DNA of 6,782 nt from an uncultured Bacilli bacterium. Lineage in GTDB: Bacteria > Bacillota_I > Bacilli_A > RF39 > UBA660. The translations under genes and the position numbers were made by a program. The DNA lies in NCBI GenBank assembly GCA_947589725.1, contig CANQCQ010000049.1:1-6782 (forward strand), given 5' to 3'. Shown here piece by piece: positions 1 to 5,637 of the stretch (positions are counted from its first letter, which is position 1; each line of letters begins with the position of its first letter). A model generated the notes under the pieces. That model had not been told where the DNA came from and searched no databases. It saw only the letters and a list, made by a program, of their open reading frames with translations.

Positions 1-903
1 GCATACGAGTTTACTGACATTGCTGGCTTAGTAAAAGGAGCTTCACAAGGAGAAGGACTTGGAAATAAGTTTTTATCTCATATAAGAGAAGTTGATGCAA
101 TAGTTGAAGTGGTAAGATGTTTTGATGATGGAAAAATAATTCATGTGGATGGATCTATTGATCCTATAAGAGATATTGAAACAATTAATCTAGAATTAGC
201 TATTTCTGACCTTGAAATAATAAATAACAGATTAGAAAAAGTGACAAAAAAAGCAAAATCAACAAAAAATAAAGAAGATTTATTAGAAGCAGAGATTTTA
301 CAAAAGTCAAAAGAGGCTTTAGAAAAAAACATTCCATTAAGACAGATTAATTATACCGATGAAGAACAAAAAATAATTAAATCTTATAGTTTTTTAACTA
401 AAAAGCCAATTATTTATTTAGCTAATATAAGCGAATCAGAACTTGGTAATGAAGATAATGAATATGTGAAAAAAGTAAAAGAATATGCAGAAAAGGAAAA
501 TTCTAAAGTAGTAAGTTTATGTGCTAAAGTAGAGGAAGAAATAAGTGAACTTGATGAAGAAGATAAGCAAGAGATGCTTGAAGGATTAGGTTTAGATAAA
601 TCAGGACTTAATAAATTGATAATAGCAACATATGATATTTTAGGTCTAGCAACATATTTTACTGTTGGTAAAGATGAAGTAAGAGCCTGGACATTTAAAA
701 AAGGTATGAATGCTAAACAATGTGCAGGTATCATCCATTCAGATTTTGAAAAAGGATTTATAAGAGCTGAAGTAATTTCCTATCAAGATTTAATAGAACA
801 AGGAAGTGAACTTAAAGTAAGAGAATCAGGAAAAGCAAGATTAGAAGGTAAAGATTATTTGATGCAAGATGGTGACATCTGTCATTTTAGATTTAGTGTA
901 TAA
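1..903 (+). CDS. ychF: Ribosome-binding ATPase YchF (Obg-family P-loop protein), 5' end cut off by window edge
   Basis: The reading frame is open from base 1 to TAA at 901-903, giving 300 residues. YchF is normally about 365 residues, so roughly the first 65, including the Walker A/G1 loop, lie outside the window. Visible parts: the G3 motif DIAGLVKGAS followed by GEGLGNKFLSHIRE at fragment residues 6-29; the family signature VVRCF; a charged, helical insertion around residues 60-110; the atypical G4 position N-I-S-E at 142-145, where true GTPases have NKxD, which fits the family's known ATP preference; and a C-terminal TGS domain from about 216 (YFTVGKDEVRAWTF, then HSDFEKGFIRAE and GKDYLMQDGD). 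YchF binds ribosomes and hydrolyses ATP in the cytoplasm, with links to translation quality and stress responses. It lies 10 nt upstream of the laccase-domain gene, so the two are probably co-transcribed. Identification is very secure. Confidence 0.97.
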   Translation, partial: AYEFTDIAGLVKGASQGEGLGNKFLSHIREVDAIVEVVRCFDDGKIIHVDGSIDPIRDIETINLELAISDLEIINNRLEKVTKKAKSTKNKEDLLEAEILQKSKEALEKNIPLRQINYTDEEQKIIKSYSFLTKKPIIYLANISESELGNEDNEYVKKVKEYAEKENSKVVSLCAKVEEEISELDEEDKQEMLEGLGLDKSGLNKLIIATYDILGLATYFTVGKDEVRAWTFKKGMNAKQCAGIIHSDFEKGFIRAEVISYQDLIEQGSELKVRESGKARLEGKDYLMQDGDICHFRFSV

Positions 904-908
904 AGAGG
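904..908 (+). promoter_or_regulatory. Ribosome-binding site AGAGG that fixes the start of the laccase-domain gene
   Basis: AGAGG lies directly after the ychF stop and 5 nt before ATG at 914. The frame stays open upstream to a possible ATG at 869 inside ychF, but that start would add 15 residues with no family match and has no comparable Shine-Dalgarno site, so 914 is preferred. Confidence 0.7.
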
Positions 909-913
909 TTTAT

Positions 914-1693
914 ATGAAATTAAAGTCAAAAATAAAAATATTTGAAAGTAATATGGAAGATGGAATATTTAGTAGAAACAAAAAATTTTATCCTTCTTAT
1001 TTTACAAAAGATGATATAAATAAACAGTTTTTTGAAGTAAAAGATAACTTAGGAAAGAAATATGGTTTTGATGGAAAAAAAGTATTTCAAGCAACTCAAA
1101 AAAATGATATTAATAAAGTAGAATATACAGATGGAAAATATGTTGTAATAGATGAGAGCATGATGAAAAAAGATGACTATTGGAATGAAGTTATTGAAAC
1201 AGATATTTTAATAATTGATTCAAAAAATAAAGGAATTGTCATAGGTAATCAAATGGCTGATTGTCCGATTTTGATAGTTGAAGATAGAAATAAAGGTTTG
1301 ACTGCCTTATCTCATTGTGGAGCTAAATATATAAACAGATTATTACCAAAACAAACTGTTGAAGCTTTAGTAAAAGAGTTTAAAAGTAATATAGAAGACA
1401 TATATGTATATGTAGGAAGTTGTGCAAAAAGTACAAGTTATGTTTATGATAAATATCCAGATTGGGCTAGTAATCAAAGTGTATGGCAGAATAATATAGT
1501 AAAAATGGAAGATGGATATCACATTGATATGAATAATGCTATAAAAAAACAATTAATAGATATTGGCATTACAAATATATATGAAAGTCCAATTGATACA
1601 ATAACTGATAGTAAGTATTACTCACATGCGGCAGCAAGGCAAGGAAATAAAGAAAAACTTGGTCAAAATTTTGTTGGTTTTTTCTATGAATAA
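914..1693 (+). CDS. Divergent laccase-domain protein (YfiH/PgeF-like, DUF152 family)
   Basis: The product has 259 residues, about the usual length for the family, and no signal peptide or membrane segment. Family landmarks: DGIFSRN near residues 17-22 (usually GxFTRxGG); ETDILIIDSKNKGIVIGNQMADC at 95-117 (usual form EADAL...TADC); ALSHCGA at 131-137 (usual AxHAGWRG); YVGSC at 166-170 (usual GPxIGPCC); and a C-terminal SKYYSHAAARQG at 233-244. C117 and H134 keep the 17-residue spacing of the Cys and second His ligand of the YfiH/YlmD metal site. The first His, in the usual QxH motif, appears to be Thr61 (QAT at 59-61). The GWRG motif is also lost. Family members have been reported as multicopper oxidases, purine nucleoside-processing enzymes, and PgeF, a peptidoglycan-editing factor. 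With a ligand missing, the activity cannot be assigned here. It probably shares a transcript with ychF and is separated from rpsF by a new promoter. Confidence 0.8.
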   Translation: MKLKSKIKIFESNMEDGIFSRNKKFYPSYFTKDDINKQFFEVKDNLGKKYGFDGKKVFQATQKNDINKVEYTDGKYVVIDESMMKKDDYWNEVIETDILIIDSKNKGIVIGNQMADCPILIVEDRNKGLTALSHCGAKYINRLLPKQTVEALVKEFKSNIEDIYVYVGSCAKSTSYVYDKYPDWASNQSVWQNNIVKMEDGYHIDMNNAIKKQLIDIGITNIYESPIDTITDSKYYSHAAARQGNKEKLGQNFVGFFYE

Positions 1694-1694
1694 C

Positions 1695-1723
1695 TAGACA
1701 ATGCAAAAAAGATTTGTTATAAT
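1695..1723 (+). promoter_or_regulatory. Sigma-A-type promoter with extended -10 for the rpsF-ssb-rpsR operon
   Basis: The -35 box is TAGACA at 1695-1700 (5 of 6 matches to TTGACA). After a 17-nt spacer comes a perfect TATAAT at 1718-1723, preceded by TG at 1715-1716, giving an extended -10 (TGTTATAAT). The predicted transcription start is close to 1730. The promoter begins two bases after the laccase-domain stop codon. Its strength fits a ribosomal-protein operon. Confidence 0.85.
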
Positions 1724-1729
1724 ACATGC

Positions 1730-1794
1730 GAGTATTTAAAATACTCCTTGCTACATTAATTATGTGGCCGATAGTCCAAAAGGAGGTGCAAAGA
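1730..1794 (+). ncRNA. Putative S6:S18-binding rpsF leader (autoregulatory 5' UTR)
   Basis: This 65-nt leader can fold as follows. An outer stem pairs CTCCTT (1744-1749) with AAGGAG (1780-1785), which is part of the rpsF Shine-Dalgarno AGGAGGTG at 1781-1788. An inner hairpin pairs CTACAT (1751-1756) with ATGTGG (1762-1767) around loop TAATT. Directly 3' of the hairpin is an unpaired CCG at 1768-1770. A hairpin-plus-CCG arrangement on the 3' strand is the known core of the rpsF leader that binds the S6:S18 complex by mimicking its 16S rRNA site. Binding would stabilise the outer stem and hide the ribosome-binding site, giving feedback control of rpsF-ssb-rpsR. A 5' hairpin (GAGTAT 1730-1735 with ATACTC 1741-1746) competes with the outer stem. 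The pairings are read directly from the sequence; the regulatory role is inferred from the known family. Confidence 0.72.
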
Positions 1795-2064
1795 ATGAAT
1801 AAATATGAAATTATGTTCGTTGTAAGACCTGATAGAGAAGAAGCTGAAATAAAATCAACAGCTGAAGAAATGAAAAAGGTTTTAGAAAACGGAAAAGCAA
1901 CATTTATCGAAGAAAAAAGTATGGGACAAATGGAATTAGCATATGAAGTTAAGAAATTTAAAACAGGATATTATTTCTTGTTTATAGTTGAAACTACTTC
2001 AGGTGTTGTAAGAATTAATGAAAATGTTATTCGTCATCTAATTGTAAAAGCAGAAGACAAATAA
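1795..2064 (+). CDS. rpsF: 30S ribosomal protein S6
   Basis: The product has 89 residues, slightly short of the roughly 95 typical in Bacillota; the C-terminal tail is minimal. S6 motifs are clear: the opening beta strand YEIMFVVRP (4-12), MGQMELAYEVKKFKTGYY (43-60, matching the usual WGKRRLAYEI...GFY strand pair, with Met for Trp), and the final helix/strand region ENVIRHLIVK (76-85). S6 is a ferredoxin-like fold protein that binds the 16S rRNA central domain with S18 on the small-subunit platform. The start is ATG 1795, 6 nt after AGGAGGTG. The frame continues upstream to 1726, but that would translate the structured leader and has no Shine-Dalgarno site, so it is rejected. It is the first gene of the operon with ssb (15 nt gap) and rpsR. 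Confidence 0.96.
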   Translation: MNKYEIMFVVRPDREEAEIKSTAEEMKKVLENGKATFIEEKSMGQMELAYEVKKFKTGYYFLFIVETTSGVVRINENVIRHLIVKAEDK

Positions 2065-2079
2065 AAGAAGAGGTGTTTT

Positions 2080-2561
2080 ATGAACAAAGTTTTTTTAATA
2101 GGAAGATTAACAAGAGATCCTGAGTTAAGATATACCGGTAGTAATATACCAGTGGCAACTTTTTCATTGGCTGTTAACAGAAATTTTTCTAATCAAAATG
2201 GAGAAAGAGAAGCTGACTTCATCAATATAGTAGTTTGGAGAAAACAAGCTGAAAACTGTAAAAATTATTTAAATCAAGGAGCCAAGTAGCAGTTGAAGGA
2301 AGAATACAAACAAGATCTTATGATGATAATAATGGTCAAAAAAGATATGTTACTGAAGTTGTTGCAGATAATGTTGAATTTTTAGGGTCACGAAATTCTT
2401 CAAATAGTTCAAATAATACAACACCTAATGGTAATAATGCAGGACCAAGTCCATATGACTTTGGACCAGCACCTGAACCAAAAGGTACAGATGTAGACAG
2501 TAATCCATTTGCTGATTTTGGTGCAAGCATTGAAATTAGTGATGATGAATTACCTTTCTAA
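2080..2561 (+). pseudogene. ssb: Single-stranded DNA-binding protein SSB, interrupted by a one-base frameshift
   Basis: SSB coats single-stranded DNA during replication, repair and recombination and recruits partners through its acidic C-terminal tip. Frame 1 from ATG 2080 encodes the first 69 residues of the OB fold ([20 protein letters not shown] at 1-20, then [19 protein letters not shown]) and stops at TAG 2287-2289. The remaining protein continues in the -1 frame from GTA 2286 with no other stop to TAA 2559-2561. It holds [27 protein letters not shown], an Asn/Ser/Pro/Gly-rich disordered linker, and the classic tip DDELPF. Joined, the two parts give 160 residues, normal for SSB. The usual text would be G-A-K-V-A-V-E-G, so one A seems missing from an AAA around 2284-2286. 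Since ssb is normally essential, a sequencing or assembly error or a very recent mutation is likelier than true decay. The ribosome-binding site GAGGTG lies just upstream of ATG 2080. Confidence 0.9.
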
Positions 2562-2575
2562 AAAGGAGGATAGCA

Positions 2576-2791
2576 ATGGCAGAGTTTTTCAAAAAGAAGA
2601 AAAAAGTATGTTTGATGTGTACTGGTAAAACAGTTGATTATAAAGATCCAGAAACTTTAAAAAAATTTATTAATGAAAAAGGAAAAATAATTCCAAGAAG
2701 AGTTACTGGAAACTGTGCATTACACCAAAGATACATTTCTAAACAAATAAAAAGAGCAAGAGCAATAGCTTTAGTGCCTTATTCAAAATAA
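2576..2791 (+). CDS. rpsR: 30S ribosomal protein S18, zinc-ribbon (C+) form
   Basis: The product has 71 residues, normal for S18. It has the basic N-terminus, [12 protein letters not shown] (21-32), the signature [10 protein letters not shown] (36-45) and the rRNA-binding end [15 protein letters not shown]18 pairs with S6 on the 30S platform. Four potential zinc ligands are present: C12 and C15 (CLMC), and C47 and H50 (NCALHQR). This is the C+ type, unlike the Cys-free B. subtilis S18. The start ATG follows AAGGAGG (2563-2569) by 6 nt and lies 14 nt after the ssb frame ends. It is the last gene before the intrinsic terminator. Confidence 0.97.
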   Translation: MAEFFKKKKKVCLMCTGKTVDYKDPETLKKFINEKGKIIPRRVTGNCALHQRYISKQIKRARAIALVPYSK

Positions 2792-2796
2792 GATAG

Positions 2797-2827
2797 AAGC
2801 ATACCGCAAGAGGTATGCTTTTTATTT
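2797..2827 (+). terminator. Rho-independent terminator of the rpsF-ssb-rpsR operon
   Basis: A perfect 9-bp stem pairs AAGCATACC (2797-2805) with GGTATGCTT (2812-2820) around the 6-nt loop GCAAGA, followed by a T-rich run (TTTTTATTT, 2819-2827). It starts 5 nt after the rpsR stop codon. The near-symmetric stem could also act weakly on the opposite strand, but no convergent gene is present. Confidence 0.93.
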
Positions 2828-2854
2828 GATTATTATTATCAATTATTATATAAT
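2826..2854 (+). promoter_or_regulatory. Sigma-A-type promoter for the DHH-rplI-dnaB-LysM/G5 operon
   Basis: The -35 box TTGATT at 2826-2831 (4 of 6 matches), a 17-nt spacer and a perfect TATAAT at 2849-2854 place the transcription start near 2861. That leaves a 5' leader of only about 18 nt, which is little more than the Shine-Dalgarno AGGAGG at 2868-2873. The -35 box overlaps the end of the preceding terminator T-tract. Confidence 0.72.
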
Positions 2855-2878
2855 AAAATTGGTTTATAGGAGGAAAAA

Positions 2879-3865
2879 ATGGGGATAATTAAACAAAGAA
2901 AAATACTTAATAGATCAATAAAAAACGCCAAAACAATATTTCTTATGGCACATAAAGATTTAGATTTAGATGCTCTTGGAAGTTGTATTGGAATGTATAT
3001 GTTTTTAAAAAAGAAAAAAAAGGATGTATACATAGTAATTGATGACAAAAATCATGAATTAGGAGTTGAAAAAGTTCTAATTGAATTAGAGGGATGTCTT
3101 AAAATAATTAAAAGTGAAGAAATAGAAAAGTATTATAATCCTCGTGAAAATAAAAACTTATTAATAGTTTTAGATACTAATAAAAAAGACTTAGTTCAAA
3201 GTCAAGAATTATTAAAAATAATTAATAAAAAGATAATTATAGATCATCATGAATTAGGAAAAACCACAATTAAAGATGCTTTGATGATAGTAGATACAGA
3301 AGTATCTAGTACTTGTGAAATGATTACAGAACTGATAGAATATTATGACGTGGAGATAGAGCCATATTATGCTACAGTATTACTTTCAGGAATAGTATTA
3401 GATACAAATAACTTTACTTTAAAAACTAATCCTGAAACATTTTACATAGCTTATTATTTAACAAGTATTGGAGCAAGTGCTAAAAAAGTACAATATTTAT
3501 TAAAACAAGATATTGCTGAATATACTGAACAACAAAAATTATTGGCAAGTATAGAAACAATTCATGGGAAAATAGCTCTAACTAAAGCAACACCATATAG
3601 TATTTATAGAAGAGAAGATTTAGCTAAAGTTGCTGATACACTTTTATTTTTCAATAATATTGAGGCATCCTTTGTAATAGGAAAAATAGGAAAAGATACT
3701 GTTGGTATTAGTGCTAGAAGTTTAGGTAATTATGAAATAAATAATATATTATCTAAATTAGGAGGCGGAGGAAGTACTTATAACGGTGCAGCTCAACTTG
3801 ATAATACTACAATAAGTAAAGTAGAACAGAAATTAAAAAAAGCAATAGAGGAGGAGTCGGAATAA
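2879..3865 (+). CDS. Stand-alone DHH-DHHA1 phosphoesterase resembling the catalytic half of GdpP (c-di-AMP phosphodiesterase)
   Basis: The product has 328 residues. The DHH domain spans about 15-190: motif I HKDLDLDALGS (25-35; H25, D29, D31), motif II VLDTN (D99), motif III IDHHE (D122, H123, H124) and motif IV SGIVLDTNNFT (D175). All expected metal ligands are present. The DHHA1 domain (about 220-325) has VADTLLFFNNIEASFVI, ISARSLG and GGGG at 295-298; the His that normally follows (GGGH) is Ser299. The sequence is closer to the C-terminal half of GdpP (ADxLL...VEASF...ISARSLG) than to NrnA as I recall them. GdpP hydrolyses the second messenger cyclic di-AMP to pApA. The gene sits where gdpP/yybT sits in B. 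subtilis, immediately before rplI. Full GdpP is about 650 residues, with two membrane helices, PAS and a degenerate GGDEF; none of these is encoded here. A promoter and a strong Shine-Dalgarno (AGGAGG, 5 nt before ATG) directly precede this ATG, so it is a complete short gene. Substrate may be c-di-AMP, pApA or nanoRNA. Confidence 0.88.
   Translation: MGIIKQRKILNRSIKNAKTIFLMAHKDLDLDALGSCIGMYMFLKKKKKDVYIVIDDKNHELGVEKVLIELEGCLKIIKSEEIEKYYNPRENKNLLIVLDTNKKDLVQSQELLKIINKKIIIDHHELGKTTIKDALMIVDTEVSSTCEMITELIEYYDVEIEPYYATVLLSGIVLDTNNFTLKTNPETFYIAYYLTSIGASAKKVQYLLKQDIAEYTEQQKLLASIETIHGKIALTKATPYSIYRREDLAKVADTLLFFNNIEASFVIGKIGKDTVGISARSLGNYEINNILSKLGGGGSTYNGAAQLDNTTISKVEQKLKKAIEEESE
3849..3854 (+). 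promoter_or_regulatory. Ribosome-binding site of rplI inside the DHH gene
   Basis: AGGAGG lies within the last codons of the DHH phosphoesterase gene, 11 nt before the rplI ATG, a slightly long spacing. The upstream stop TAA (3863-3865) abuts the ATG (3866) with no gap, so translation of the two genes is probably coupled. Confidence 0.75.
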
Positions 3866-4306
3866 ATGGAAGTTATTTTTATTAAAGATTTAAAAGGTCA
3901 AGGTAAAAAAGGTCAAATAAAAGAAGTTAAAGATGGTTATGCTCAAAATTTCTTAATAAAGAATGGTTATGCAGTAATAAAAACAAAAGAAAATTTACAA
4001 AAATTAAAAAATGAATTAAATAAAAAAGCTAAAGAAGATGAACAAAATCAAAAAATAGCAAAAGAAGTAAAAGAAAAATTAAAAAAAGAAGTTTTAGAAT
4101 TTAAAGTAAAAACTGGTCAAGGTGATAAAGTTTTTGGTAGTATAAGTATCAAACAAATAAAAGATGGTTTGACTGATTTAGGTTATAAGATTGATAAAAG
4201 TCAAATTCAAATTAATTCTCCAATATCTTCTTTAGGTTTTCATAATGTATCTATAAATTTATATCCAGGAGTGGAAGGAGAAATAAAAGTACACGTAATA
4301 AAATAG
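3866..4306 (+). CDS. rplI: 50S ribosomal protein L9
   Basis: The product has 146 residues, normal for L9 (about 149). The N-terminal rRNA-binding domain carries the family signature ([20 protein letters not shown] at 1-20, then [17 protein letters not shown]). A long Lys/Glu-rich connecting helix follows (about 41-80). The C-terminal domain starts near [16 protein letters not shown] and ends with the beta strand [11 protein letters not shown]9 binds 23S rRNA near the base of the L1 stalk and extends outward, helping to limit frameshifting and ribosome stacking. The ATG follows the upstream stop with zero spacing, and dnaB starts 10 nt downstream, the same order as rplI-dnaC in B. subtilis. 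It is the only intact gene here ending in TAG. Confidence 0.97.
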   Translation: MEVIFIKDLKGQGKKGQIKEVKDGYAQNFLIKNGYAVIKTKENLQKLKNELNKKAKEDEQNQKIAKEVKEKLKKEVLEFKVKTGQGDKVFGSISIKQIKDGLTDLGYKIDKSQIQINSPISSLGFHNVSINLYPGVEGEIKVHVIK

Positions 4307-4316
4307 AGGTGAGAGT

Positions 4317-5636
4317 ATGCCAACAAGAAAGTTACCAAACAATTTAGAAGCAGAAAAATCAGTATTAGGGGCATGTTTTCTATCTAAATACGCATTACAA
4401 AAAGCGTGTGAATTACTACAGCCAGAATCATTTTATGATGAAAAAAATAGTAAAATATTTCAAATATTAATTGATTTAAATGAAGAAAAAACTCCTATTG
4501 ATTTAACGACAGTTACAAGTAAATTAAATAATCATAATCAATTAAATGAAGTTGGTGGAGTGGAGTACTTAACAGAAGTTTTAAATTTTGTACCCACTGC
4601 AAGTAATGTAGATTATTATATTCAAAATGTTGAAGAAACAGCTATTCTTAGAAGATTGATAGAAACAGCTACTGCTATTGCTGATGAAGGATATCGTACA
4701 GACTCAACAGTTAATGATATATTAGATGATTCAGAAAAAAAGATTTTAAGTATAGTAAAAAATAGAAAAGCCAGTGAATTTAGAAGTATTAAAGATGTAC
4801 TTACTAAAACTCAACAAGATTTAGAAAGATTATCTGAAAATAAAGGTGAAATAACAGGACTTTCAACTGGATGGTATGATTTTGATAAGTTAACAACAGG
4901 CTTACATCCTAATGAATTTATTATTATAGCTGCAAGACCAGCTATGGGAAAAACAGCTTTTGCTTTAAATTTAGCAACTCATGTAGCCATGACACAAGAA
5001 AAGTCTGTTGCCGTATTTAACTTAGAAATGAGTGCAGAACAATTAGAAGGATTTAAATTAAGAATAGGAAATTTAATGAACAACGACTGGAAAAGAATTA
5101 ATGAAGCTTGTTCTCAACTTGCAGGAACTAATATGGTAATAGATGATACACCAGGGATTACTATTGGAGAAATAAGGGCTAAATGTCGAAGACTTGCAAG
5201 CAGTGAAAAAGGATTAAGTCTTATCGTAATAGATTACCTTCAATTAATATCAGGAGGTAAAAATTACGGAACAAATAGACAACAAGAAGTATCAGATATA
5301 TCAAGAAGCTTGAAAACACTGGCTATGGAATTAAATGTTCCAGTAATAGCCTTATCACAATTATCACGTAGTGTTGAAGGAAGAGAAGATAAACGTCCCC
5401 TTATGAGTGACTTACGTGAATCAGGTTCAATAGAGCAAGATGCTGATATAGTAGCATTCCTATATCGTGATGACTATTATAATAAAGAAGCAAGAACAGA
5501 AGACAATAATAGCATTAGTGAATTAATAATTGGAAAACATCGTAATGGTCCAACAGCAACTATAGAGTTACTATTCAAAAAGAATACATCTACTTTCTTA
5601 AATTTAAGAAAAGATAGAGAAAAAACGGAGGGATAA
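4317..5636 (+). CDS. dnaB: Replicative DNA helicase DnaB
   Basis: The product has 439 residues (B. subtilis DnaC has 454). DnaB is the hexameric 5'-3' helicase that unwinds DNA ahead of the replication fork and works with primase. The N-terminal domain begins with LPNNLEAEKSVLGACFL (6-22) and has the VGGVEYLTEV signature (79-88). The RecA-like domain follows: Walker A ARPAMGKT (206-213, K212), catalytic Glu in LEM (E237), Walker B LIVIDYLQL (D306), sensor ALSQLSR (Q348), SDLRESGSIEQDADIVAFLY (364-383), and the arginine-finger region KHRNGP (407-412). Compared from memory with B. subtilis DnaC and E. coli DnaB, the stretch between AEQL (240-243) and LRIGNL is about 11 residues shorter (EGFK replaces some 15 residues). 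The frame is kept, so this is an in-frame gap. The start ATG follows GAGGTGAG. It lies 10 nt after rplI and one base before the next gene. Confidence 0.97.
   Translation: MPTRKLPNNLEAEKSVLGACFLSKYALQKACELLQPESFYDEKNSKIFQILIDLNEEKTPIDLTTVTSKLNNHNQLNEVGGVEYLTEVLNFVPTASNVDYYIQNVEETAILRRLIETATAIADEGYRTDSTVNDILDDSEKKILSIVKNRKASEFRSIKDVLTKTQQDLERLSENKGEITGLSTGWYDFDKLTTGLHPNEFIIIAARPAMGKTAFALNLATHVAMTQEKSVAVFNLEMSAEQLEGFKLRIGNLMNNDWKRINEACSQLAGTNMVIDDTPGITIGEIRAKCRRLASSEKGLSLIVIDYLQLISGGKNYGTNRQQEVSDISRSLKTLAMELNVPVIALSQLSRSVEGREDKRPLMSDLRESGSIEQDADIVAFLYRDDYYNKEARTEDNNSISELIIGKHRNGPTATIELLFKKNTSTFLNLRKDREKTEG
5627..5631 (+). promoter_or_regulatory. Ribosome-binding site GGAGG that supports a GTG start
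   Basis: GGAGG lies in the last codons of dnaB, 6 nt before GTG at 5638. It decides the start of the following gene: the first in-frame ATG is at 5884, which would remove the N-terminal membrane segment and about 80 residues. Confidence 0.8.
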
Positions 5637-5637
5637 A

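Noticed and set aside
141..734. Minus-strand reading frames at 141-332 and 414-734
   Set aside because: Both lie opposite well-conserved ychF coding sequence, have no recognisable domain, and lack a supporting promoter or ribosome-binding site.
869..913. Laccase-domain gene starting at ATG 869 within ychF
   Set aside because: No Shine-Dalgarno and no family similarity in the extra 15 residues; ATG 914 has AGAGG at the right distance.
1367..1552. Minus-strand reading frame opposite the laccase-domain gene
   Set aside because: Composition (Ile/Tyr/Phe-rich) is what the reverse of an A+T-rich gene gives; no regulatory signals.
1731..1745. AGTATTTAAAATACT palindrome as a terminator of the ychF-laccase transcript
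   Set aside because: The stem is A+T-rich and no T-run follows; it sits at the rpsF mRNA 5' end, so it fits a leader hairpin better.
1726..1794. N-terminal extension of rpsF by 23 residues from ATG 1726
   Set aside because: It overlaps the promoter and leader, would start upstream of the predicted transcription start (about 1730), and has no Shine-Dalgarno. S6 begins normally at 1795 after AGGAGGTG.
2275..2290. Programmed -1 ribosomal frameshift in ssb
   Set aside because: No slippery heptamer and no clear downstream stem or pseudoknot was seen; SSB is not a known recoded gene. Kept only as a low-probability alternative to a deletion or error.
2336..2530. Minus-strand reading frame opposite the 3' part of ssb
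   Set aside because: The plus strand here encodes the SSB OB-fold end, linker and DDELPF tip in one clean frame; the antisense frame is a shadow.
2839..3048. Minus-strand reading frame over the promoter and start of the DHH gene
   Set aside because: It overlaps promoter elements and conserved DHH motif I on the plus strand, with no own signals.
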